From assembly GCA_905480445.1 (NCBI GenBank), contig CAJQQJ010000133.1, forward strand, positions 1-8,125: DNA of 8,125 nucleotides. Reading direction: 5' to 3'. The notes beneath the pieces were generated by a model. That model had not been told where the DNA came from, searched no databases, and worked only from the letters and a program-made list of their open reading frames with translations. The translations under genes and the position numbers were made by a program. Within the stretch, counting starts at the first letter, position 1, and every line of letters begins with the position of its first letter. Origin of the DNA: an uncultured Alphaproteobacteria bacterium (GTDB taxonomy: Bacteria > Pseudomonadota > Alphaproteobacteria > UBA7985 > CAJQQZ01). Of the stretch, positions 1-5,289 are shown in pieces.

Positions 1-996
1 ACCCTGAGAATTAGAGCTGTCTACATTCAGTATTTAGAGAATGGCCAGTATAGCGAATTACCGGGTGATACCTATGCGACTGGATTCATCAGGACTTACT
101 CAACTTATCTGGGGTTGCCTGTTGATAAGATGGTGGCACTCTATAAGAAAGAGTCGTCGGAGGCGGTTGCAGCTCCTTTGCCAGCGGCAAGTTCTTCTTT
201 ATATAGTGGTGGCGGTTCATCGTCATTCTATCTCCCCAAATTACCGATCCTCGTAGGAGCAGTTGCACTTGCGGCAGTGTTTTTCGTGGGCTGGTACTTC
301 GTTGCTGGTAGAGAAGACCCACAAGCTACGCCAGTAGCCGGTATCTCTGAGAACCTTCTGAACATGTTTAATGCTACGGAAGAAAAACCAACAGCTGCGG
401 TTGGTACGGTGGAAGCCGAAAGCGAATCAGTTACGGCAGTTGAAGCTGAAGAGGACCTGTTTGACGATGGTCCTATTGTTATTGACGCCACAAACGGTGA
501 GCAAAGCAGTCTCAATGATCCAACCGAAGTGAATGCTGTGGAAGCAGTCGCTTCGCTCACAACAGGTGATGAGGTTGTAGAGGCTGACGAAGGGGATATT
601 TCTTCTAACAGATTGGCAGTCGCAGACGGTTTAGCTCCGCTGCCAGAGCCTAAGCCAGGCTCTGAAGTTTCAGCCGTTGAAACCGCTGCTCTCACACCTC
701 TACCGACTGCAGAAGAATTGAACGGCAGTGCTGAAGCACGTGTTGTTATTCAGGCCACGCAGTTGGCTTGGTTGCAGATTAGAAAACCGGGCGATGAAAT
801 TTTGTTGTCGAAGGTTATGCAACCAGGAGAGACGCAAGAAATTCCAGACCAGTCAGATCTTCGTCTTCTAGCAGGCAGCATCGACGGTCTAAGCATCTCA
901 GTTGATGGCAAGGATGTGTCTCCTGCTGGGCCTAACGATGGTTATTCGGTCGATATTTCTTTGAATCCGGATGAGCTGTTGGCTTTCGCCAACTAA
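1..996 (+). CDS. rodZ: RodZ-like protein: HTH domain, one TM helix, DUF4115 (5' end cut off)
   Basis: The frame is open from the first base, so the true start lies upstream; 331 residues are visible. Residues about 1-50 match the end of the RodZ-type helix-turn-helix (HTH_25) domain, with the family pattern IRAVYIQYLENGQYSELPG followed by TYATGFIRTYSTYLGL. A hydrophobic segment at about 79-101 (from PKLPILVGAV to GWYFVAG) is a single membrane helix. A long Ala/Glu/Asp-rich, probably disordered linker follows. A DUF4115-like beta domain starts at about 247 (ARVVIQATQLAWLQIRKPG), with the usual W-x-Q-I/V-R and GETQEIP pattern. In the RodZ family the HTH domain is cytoplasmic and contacts MreB, while the C-terminal domain is periplasmic, supporting rod shape and elongation. 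Only the architecture is seen here; the MreB role is inferred from the family. A TTG at 115 would delete the HTH domain and is not credible as the start. Confidence 0.88.
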   Translation, partial: TLRIRAVYIQYLENGQYSELPGDTYATGFIRTYSTYLGLPVDKMVALYKKESSEAVAAPLPAASSSLYSGGGSSSFYLPKLPILVGAVALAAVFFVGWYFVAGREDPQATPVAGISENLLNMFNATEEKPTAAVGTVEAESESVTAVEAEEDLFDDGPIVIDATNGEQSSLNDPTEVNAVEAVASLTTGDEVVEADEGDISSNRLAVADGLAPLPEPKPGSEVSAVETAALTPLPTAEELNGSAEARVVIQATQLAWLQIRKPGDEILLSKVMQPGETQEIPDQSDLRLLAGSIDGLSISVDGKDVSPAGPNDGYSVDISLNPDELLAFAN

Positions 997-1006
997 GAAG
1001 CAGACT

Positions 1007-1034
1007 GCTACGCCATTGCATTCTTGGCGTAAGC
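1007..1034 (+). other. Stem-loop in the rodZ 3' region
   Basis: Arms TACGCCA (1009-1015) and TGGCGTA (1025-1031) are perfectly complementary around a 9-base loop. Two further G-C pairs (1007-1008 with 1033-1034) form after a bulged A at 1032. No T-run follows, so this is not itself a terminator. It is the first of three stem-loops between rodZ and hisS and begins 11 bases after the rodZ stop. Confidence 0.5.
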
Positions 1035-1046
1035 TCCTTAAATACA

Positions 1047-1061
1047 GGCTTCGTTAAAGCC
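1047..1061 (+). other. Small stem-loop before the rodZ terminator
   Basis: GGCTT (1047-1051) pairs with AAGCC (1057-1061) around a 5-base loop. It lies one base before the terminator stem. The same GGCTT could instead pair with AAGCC at 1068-1072, inside the left arm of the terminator, which would be an alternative, mutually exclusive fold. Five base pairs alone is weak evidence. Confidence 0.3.
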
Positions 1062-1062
1062 A

Positions 1063-1100
1063 GACAAAAGCCCTTTTCGTGAAAAGGGCTTTTGTCGTGT
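1063..1100 (+). terminator. Intrinsic terminator-like hairpin between rodZ and hisS
   Basis: A perfect 15-bp stem (1063-1077 with 1082-1096) has a CGTG loop. The core is GCCCTTTT against AAAAGGGC. The Ts (1090-1093) fall in the outer right arm, and the bases after it (GTCGTGTTG) are only moderately T-rich, so termination may be incomplete. It ends 32 bases before the chosen hisS start, leaving little room for a separate hisS promoter downstream. The stem is nearly symmetric, but no gene converges from the other side. Confidence 0.8.
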
Positions 1101-1117
1101 TGAATCAGTTTAAAATT

Positions 1118-1121
1118 GGAG
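1118..1121 (+). promoter_or_regulatory. Shine-Dalgarno that decides the hisS start
   Basis: GGAG sits 7 bases before GTG at 1129, which is ideal spacing, but only 1 base before the in-frame TTG at 1123. This favours the GTG start and a protein beginning MAKLQPIRGTRD. Confidence 0.7.
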
Positions 1122-1128
1122 TTTGAAC

Positions 1129-2385
1129 GTGGCCAAGTTACAGCCGATCCGTGGAACCAGAGACCTTCTGCCAGCGGAATTCAGGCGCCATCATTTTGTG
1201 ATTGAGACCGCACGTTTGATTGCAGAGCGTTACGGCTACGACCAAATGGCCACGCCGATCTTTGAACTGACGTCTGTTTTTGCCCGCACATTGGGTGACA
1301 CGTCTGACGTCGTCACCAAAGAAATGTACACTTTTGAAGCGCGGGATGGAGAGTCTGTGACACTGCGCCCAGAAAACACCGCGGGCGTTGCGCGAGCCTT
1401 TATCTCTAACGGCTTAACGCAAGCTGTTCCTTGCAAGTTTTTCTATGCGGGTCCGATGTTTCGTTATGAGCGTCCGCAAAAAGGTCGCTATCGCCAATTG
1501 CACCAGATCGGACTTGAGTTGCTTGGTGTGCCGCAACCAACTGGTGACGTAGAGGTCTTGGCAGCTGGCGCAATGATCCTAGAGGCGCTTGGTTTGAAGG
1601 ACCGTGTCACCTTAGAGCTGAACACTCTGGGGGATAGCGAAAGTCGTGATGCCTTTAGAACTGTGTTGATCGATTATTTCCAAGGGCACTTTGAGAAGTT
1701 GTCTGAAGACAGTCGCAATCGTTTACTCAAGAATCCACTCAGGATTCTTGATTCAAAGGATGAGGGTGATCGTGTGCTTGTTGCAGATGCGCCGAGTTAC
1801 AAAGACTATCTAAACCAAGCTTCACAAGACTTCTTTGGTGAAGTTAAAGAGGGTCTTGATCGCCTGGGCATTGCTTATCAGCTTAATGATCGTCTGGTGC
1901 GCGGCCTTGACTACTATTGCTACACAGCCTTCGAGTTCACGACCACAGAACTTGGTGCGCAATCTGCAGTGCTTGCAGGTGGTCGCTACGATGGTCTTGT
2001 CGGGCAAATGGGCGGCCCAGAAACTCCGGGAGTTGGTTGGGCGGCAGGCATCGACCGTATGGCGCTACTTTTGAACGAAGAGCCACAAAAACCTATGTTG
2101 AGTGCTCTGGTTCCTCTTGGCAAAGAAGCAGAAGCGAAAGCTACGGCAATCGCTGATGACCTACGCCGCCAGGGTTTAGCTGTAGATCTCGCTTATACTG
2201 GCAATTTGCCCAAGCGTATGAAACGCGCTGATAAAGTCGGAGCCAAGTTTGCCATGATCTTCGGTGACGATGAGCTCGCTAAGGGTGAAATTCAGGTCAA
2301 AGATCTGTCAACTGGAGAGCAGAAAGCTGTGGCGATCGATGACTTAGCGCGGGAACTGTTGTCACACAAAGAGGAGGCGAGATGA
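1129..2385 (+). CDS. hisS: Histidyl-tRNA synthetase
   Basis: This cytoplasmic class II aminoacyl-tRNA synthetase joins histidine to tRNA-His using ATP. The 418-residue length from GTG 1129 is normal for the family. The N-terminal LQPIRGTRDLLP is the usual HisRS opening. Class II motif 2 is FRYERPQKGRYRQ at about 111-123. The HisRS-specific motif LVRGLDYY is at 256-263, including the catalytic-type Arg258. GGRYDGL is at 284-290, and motif 3 GVGWAAGIDR is at 301-310. The rest is the C-terminal anticodon-binding domain. All key motifs are intact, so this is an active synthetase and not a HisZ-type paralogue. The start was chosen from Shine-Dalgarno spacing; TTG at 1123 would add two residues. 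Its stop overlaps the prfA start (ATGA), implying translational coupling. Confidence 0.97.
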   Translation: MAKLQPIRGTRDLLPAEFRRHHFVIETARLIAERYGYDQMATPIFELTSVFARTLGDTSDVVTKEMYTFEARDGESVTLRPENTAGVARAFISNGLTQAVPCKFFYAGPMFRYERPQKGRYRQLHQIGLELLGVPQPTGDVEVLAAGAMILEALGLKDRVTLELNTLGDSESRDAFRTVLIDYFQGHFEKLSEDSRNRLLKNPLRILDSKDEGDRVLVADAPSYKDYLNQASQDFFGEVKEGLDRLGIAYQLNDRLVRGLDYYCYTAFEFTTTELGAQSAVLAGGRYDGLVGQMGGPETPGVGWAAGIDRMALLLNEEPQKPMLSALVPLGKEAEAKATAIADDLRRQGLAVDLAYTGNLPKRMKRADKVGAKFAMIFGDDELAKGEIQVKDLSTGEQKAVAIDDLARELLSHKEEAR

Positions 2386-3461
2386 ATCTTCAAGCCAATT
2401 TAGACAGAGTTGCAAACCGTCATGAGGAATTGCAAACCCTACTGTCATCTCACAGCGATCCTTCTTCTGATGAATACACCAAGCTCACACGAGAATACGC
2501 CGACATTACGCCGCTTGTGGAGAAGGTCCACGAGTTCAAAAAAGGGGAAGAAGAGCTCGCTGAAACCCTCGAGATGTTGTCTGACCCCGACATTGATGGT
2601 GAGATGAAAGAAATTGCCGAAGAAGAGAAATACTCTTTAGTTGAGAGCTTAGAGGCTTTGGAAAAAGAAATCCAAATCCTGCTTTTGCCGAAAGACGAGG
2701 CGGATGCTCGTAATGCTATACTTGAAATTCGCGCCGGTACTGGCGGCGATGAGGCCGCGCTGTTTGGTGGTGATCTCATGCGCATGTACCAACGCTATGC
2801 GGCAGATAAAGGATGGCGTGTAGAGGTCATGGGGATTTCTGACACAGGGATCGGCGGCATCAAAGAAGCTTCCATGATGGTGACGGGCACGAATGTCTTT
2901 GCGCGGCTTAAGTTTGAGTCTGGTGTCCATCGAGTTCAGAGGGTACCGGAAACTGAATCTGGTGGGCGAATTCATACTTCCGCTGCAACCGTAGCTGTGT
3001 TACCTGAGGCCGAAGAAGTCGACGTGCAAATCGAGACAAAAGACTTAAGAATTGAGACTTACCGCGCTCAGGGTGCTGGCGGTCAGCACGTAAATACAAC
3101 GGATTCAGCGGTTCGAATCACGCACTTGCCAACTGGTACTGTTGTGACCCAGCAAGATGAAAAATCTCAACATAAGAACCGTGCGAAAGCCATGACAGTT
3201 TTGCGGGCGCGAATCTATGACCAACAGCGTGCAAAAGTTGACGCTGAGCGCGCACAAAATCGAAAAAGCCAAGTAGGCAGCGGTGATCGTTCAGAACGCA
3301 TTCGAACCTACAATTTTCCGCAAGGTCGAGTGACGGATCACCGTATCAACTTAACACTCTACAAGCTGGATAAAGTATTGGCCGGTGAAGCATTGGATGA
3401 AGTTGTAGATGCTCTCACTACGGAAGATCAAGCGGCAATGCTTGCTGAAATGGAGCAGTAG
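2382..3461 (+). CDS. prfA: Peptide chain release factor 1 (RF1)
   Basis: RF1 recognises UAA and UAG in the ribosomal A site and triggers hydrolysis of peptidyl-tRNA. The 359-residue length is typical. An N-terminal helical domain (about 1-105) is followed by the class I release factor core. The GGQ motif is at 233-235 (GAGGQHVNTTDSAVR), with Gln235 the expected methylation target. The stop-codon reading tripeptide is PET at 189-191, of the PxT form that marks RF1, in place of the SPF of RF2. There is no internal frameshift of the prfB kind. The start ATG overlaps the hisS stop by four bases and has a strong AGGAGG at 2372-2377. prmC, whose product modifies this protein, follows 12 bases after the stop. 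Confidence 0.98.
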   Translation: MNLQANLDRVANRHEELQTLLSSHSDPSSDEYTKLTREYADITPLVEKVHEFKKGEEELAETLEMLSDPDIDGEMKEIAEEEKYSLVESLEALEKEIQILLLPKDEADARNAILEIRAGTGGDEAALFGGDLMRMYQRYAADKGWRVEVMGISDTGIGGIKEASMMVTGTNVFARLKFESGVHRVQRVPETESGGRIHTSAATVAVLPEAEEVDVQIETKDLRIETYRAQGAGGQHVNTTDSAVRITHLPTGTVVTQQDEKSQHKNRAKAMTVLRARIYDQQRAKVDAERAQNRKSQVGSGDRSERIRTYNFPQGRVTDHRINLTLYKLDKVLAGEALDEVVDALTTEDQAAMLAEMEQ

Positions 3462-3473
3462 GGATTCAACCCT

Positions 3474-4319
3474 ATGGTCACAGTCCATGAGGCCATTGCG
3501 AGTGCCACAATCGAACTAAACGAAGCAGGTATTGATAGCTCTTGGCTCGATGCGCGCCTTTTGCTTATGGATGCTATTGGGTTTTCTAGAGAAGACTTGC
3601 TGTTGAAGTTCGACGAGGTTTTAACGGATACACAACGCTTGCAATTCGCAGCCTTAGTTGATCGTCGAAAAACGAGGGAACCCGTGAGCCGTATTCTGGG
3701 GCAACGAGAGTTTTGGTCGATGTCGTTCAAGATTAATGATCAAACGCTGGACCCTCGCCCAGATAGCGAAAGCCTTGTTGAAGCCTGCCTAGGCCTTCGT
3801 CAAGATTTACCAGACGAACCGTCTGTCCTGGATTTAGGCACTGGAAGCGGCTGTTTGCTGTTGTCTCTACTGTCTGAATGGCCGGAGGCAACTGGCGTTG
3901 GTGTGGATCGATCTGAAGGTGCGGTATTAGCGGCAATAGAAAACAGCGAGGCTTTAGATTTTAATGTCAGGTCATCTTTTTTCGTTGGAGATTGGTGCCG
4001 AGGGTTGGATCAGAAATTTGACTTGATCATTTCTAACCCACCCTACATTGCAGGCAGCGAAATGGCTGGGCTTGAGCCGGAGGTAACGAACTTCGATCCC
4101 TTTTCAGCTTTGGTCGCTGCAGAAGGCGGCTATTCTGACTTCAGGAAAATCATCAATCAGGCTCCTGCAGTTTTAGGGGACGGCGGCTATCTGGTTTTTG
4201 AGCATGGTCACGAGCAACAAACCGATCTCGAAAGCATGTTGTTGGCTTCTGGTTGGCGAGTCGTTGACAAGAGGTGTGATCTCGCAGGCGCACCTAGAGT
4301 GATTATTGCCCAACTTTAG
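3474..4319 (+). CDS. prmC: Release factor glutamine N5-methyltransferase
   Basis: PrmC methylates the side-chain amide of the GGQ glutamine in RF1 and RF2 using S-adenosylmethionine, raising release efficiency. At 281 residues it is of normal length. A small helical N-terminal domain (about 1-75) binds the release factor, followed by PVSRILGQREFW and PRPDSESLVE, close to the family's PRP(D/E)TE signature. The Rossmann SAM site starts at LDLGTGSG (119-126). NPPY is at 188-191 and marks N5-glutamine methyltransferases. A GAP-R-V-I-I-A-like end closes the fold. AGGGA at 3460-3464, 9 bases before ATG, is an acceptable ribosome site overlapping the prfA stop. The gene is adjacent to its substrate prfA, the usual bacterial arrangement. 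Confidence 0.97.
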   Translation: MVTVHEAIASATIELNEAGIDSSWLDARLLLMDAIGFSREDLLLKFDEVLTDTQRLQFAALVDRRKTREPVSRILGQREFWSMSFKINDQTLDPRPDSESLVEACLGLRQDLPDEPSVLDLGTGSGCLLLSLLSEWPEATGVGVDRSEGAVLAAIENSEALDFNVRSSFFVGDWCRGLDQKFDLIISNPPYIAGSEMAGLEPEVTNFDPFSALVAAEGGYSDFRKIINQAPAVLGDGGYLVFEHGHEQQTDLESMLLASGWRVVDKRCDLAGAPRVIIAQL

Positions 4320-4375
4320 TCAATTTCTTTTGGATTTGTATTTCATACCTGCTAGTAAGGTCGCGTAAGTGGAGA

Positions 4376-4473
4376 CGCTAGCACCGGCAAAAAATTGGGC
4401 CGTGAGTGCAGCGAAGGCTCAAATCCAGTTTTGTTACCAATGACTGGCGTGACAGTAGTGTCACGACTGAGCC
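4376..4473 (+). promoter_or_regulatory. Candidate structured RNA leader upstream of the DUF4167 gene
   Basis: Hand pairing gives two adjacent elements. The first is a bulged hairpin: 4376-4379 pairs with 4410-4413, a bulged A (4380), 4381-4384 with 4406-4409, a UGA bulge (4403-4405), and 4385-4388 with 4399-4402 around a 10-base A-rich loop. The second is a possible three-way junction. Its outer helix is GGCTCA (4416-4421) with TGAGCC (4468-4473). One arm is CCAGT (4425-4429) with ACTGG (4443-4447), plus TTG/CAA inside. The other arm is CGTGACA (4448-4454) with TGTCACG (4459-4465) around GTAG. The two arms abut with no unpaired base, allowing coaxial stacking. No T-run follows, so it is not a terminator. 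It ends 26 bases before the ribosome site. The rest of the 4320-4510 gap shows no gene; I found no convincing promoter in it. No known riboswitch class was recognised. Confidence 0.35.
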
Positions 4474-4510
4474 GTTGAGTTTGAAAATAGAAACTTTGTA
4501 GAAGGTTTAT

Positions 4511-5143
4511 ATGAGACAAGGATCTCAAGGGTCAGGCGGTCGTCGTGGTCGTAATCGCTCAGGTGGCGGTGGAGGCGGTGGAGGCGGTCGTAAGCCGAAT
4601 CAGCCATCAAGAAATCACGTTTACGACTCTAATGGTCCTGATGTGAAAGTACGAGGCAATGCTTTTCAAGTTTATGAAAAGTATATAGCTCTGGCACGCG
4701 ATGCAGTAACTGCGTCTGAGCATGTTAGGGCTGAAGGCCTGTTCCAGCATGGGGAACACTATCTGCGTATTCACAATTTGCAGAATCCGCCACAGCCTAA
4801 AAAGGTTGAAGAAGTACCGGCGGAAGATCCAGCTAGCAGTGATCAACCAGCGGTTTCTGAAGCTCAGGCAGCTGCTAATGGTGAGCAGCCGACTGTTGAA
4901 ATTCCAGTTGCTCCAGAAGAGCAGCCACAGCCGTCTATTGATGTTGGCCAACCTCAACCGTCGCTTCTTGATGCTGCACCAACGGGAGAAGAGGGCGGTG
5001 AAAAACCTGCTCCTGCTCCTAAGCGCCGCCCAAGAAGAAAAAAACCAGTTGAGCAAGTGGCCGTTGCTGAAGAAAGCAAGTCAGACGAGCCTGCTGTAAA
5101 GGGAAGTGCTGACAAAGAAACGCAACCGACTGCCGCAGAATAG
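4511..5143 (+). CDS. DUF4167 domain protein, Arg/Gly-rich, function unknown
   Basis: A 210-residue protein with no signal peptide or membrane helix. Residues 1-34 are basic and Gly-rich (GGRRGRNRS, then nine consecutive Gly at 18-26, then RK), like RGG-type nucleic-acid-binding tails. Residues about 38-93 are the conserved DUF4167 core: YDSNGPDVKVRGNAFQVYEK, then a helical stretch ending in FQHGEHYLRI. The rest (about 95-210) is low-complexity, rich in Pro, Glu, Gln and Ala, with a basic patch KRRPRRKK at 171-178. The family is typical of Alphaproteobacteria, commonly next to prmC, and has no assigned function that I know. RNA or DNA binding is an inference from composition only. ATG has AGAAGG at 4500-4505, five bases upstream. 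A strong terminator follows, so the translation block ends here. Confidence 0.88.
   Translation: MRQGSQGSGGRRGRNRSGGGGGGGGGRKPNQPSRNHVYDSNGPDVKVRGNAFQVYEKYIALARDAVTASEHVRAEGLFQHGEHYLRIHNLQNPPQPKKVEEVPAEDPASSDQPAVSEAQAAANGEQPTVEIPVAPEEQPQPSIDVGQPQPSLLDAAPTGEEGGEKPAPAPKRRPRRKKPVEQVAVAEESKSDEPAVKGSADKETQPTAAE
4565..4588 (+). repeat. Short 9-bp tandem repeat encoding poly-Gly
   Basis: The unit GGCGGTGGA occurs about 2.7 times in a row, encoding most of the nine-Gly run in the DUF4167 protein. In-frame copy changes would lengthen or shorten the glycine linker without breaking the frame. Confidence 0.6.
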
Positions 5144-5158
5144 CGGGCCATTGGTTTC

Positions 5159-5178
5159 TCTCTGTTGTGCAGCAGAGA
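5159..5178 (+). other. Stem-loop preceding the DUF4167 terminator
   Basis: TCTCTGTT (5159-5166) pairs with AGCAGAGA (5171-5178), including one G-U pair, around a GTGC loop. No T-run follows. It lies 12 bases before the terminator stem and could protect the 3' end of the transcript, but it may be incidental. Confidence 0.35.
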
Positions 5179-5189
5179 CTAAATTGAAT

Positions 5190-5225
5190 AAAATAGCAGC
5201 GAGCGATCGCTGCTATTTTTGTTTT
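5190..5225 (+). terminator. Intrinsic terminator after the DUF4167 gene
   Basis: A perfect 13-bp stem (5190-5202 with 5207-5219) is capped by GCGA, a GNRA-type tetraloop. It is followed by TGTTTT, so the right arm and tail together give a T-rich end. It separates the hisS-prfA-prmC-DUF4167 block from mutAB. Confidence 0.9.
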
Positions 5226-5227
5226 AT

Positions 5228-5275
5228 GGTCGCAAAAAAGCTGATATAGCGACAGAAAATTAGTTAATGGCGACC
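5228..5275 (+). promoter_or_regulatory. Candidate mutAB promoter and repeat-bearing control region
   Basis: After the terminator only about 64 bases precede mutA, so its promoter should lie here. TGATATAGC (5242-5250) resembles an extended -10 element (TG, one base, then TATA). The -35 region 17 bases upstream (TTTTAT) is poor. GTCGC (5229-5233) and GCGAC (5249-5253) form an inverted repeat around the putative -10. A second GCGACC (5270-5275) can also pair with GGTCGC (5228-5233). This could be an operator, but five- to six-base arms are weak evidence. Confidence 0.3.
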
Positions 5276-5289
5276 TTCGGAGGCTCTTA

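Noticed and set aside
228..695. 155-residue reading frame on the - strand
   Set aside because: It lies opposite the rodZ linker, is Ser/Ala-rich with no recognisable domain, and mirrors the low-complexity codons of the + strand gene.
4330..4358. Promoter TTGGAT with 17-base spacing to TAGTAA before the DUF4167 gene
   Set aside because: The -35 is tolerable, but the -10 matches the consensus at only three of six positions. It is too weak to list as a feature, and read-through from prmC is equally possible.
4411..4440. tRNA-like end: GGCTCAAATCC followed by ACCA
   Set aside because: It superficially resembles a T arm and 3' end, but the T loop lacks TTC, no acceptor stem pairs with the upstream sequence, and there is no anticodon arm.
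4448..4465. CGTGACA-GTAG-TGTCACG as a terminator of prmC
   Set aside because: The stem is perfect but short and is followed by ACTGAGCC with no T-run. It fits better as an arm of the leader fold or as an operator palindrome.
4607..5056. 149-residue reading frame on the - strand opposite the DUF4167 gene
   Set aside because: Its composition (runs of Arg, Leu, Phe, Trp) is what a reversed Gln/Glu/Ala-rich gene produces. No domain or ribosome site is visible, and the + strand gene matches a known family.
5203..5210. GCGATCGC octamer as a HIP1-like repeat
   Set aside because: It occurs once, in the loop and right arm of a terminator, and arises from that palindrome.
5274..5283. Hairpin CCT-TCGG-AGG hiding the mutA ribosome site
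   Set aside because: Only three base pairs, too unstable to control translation by itself.
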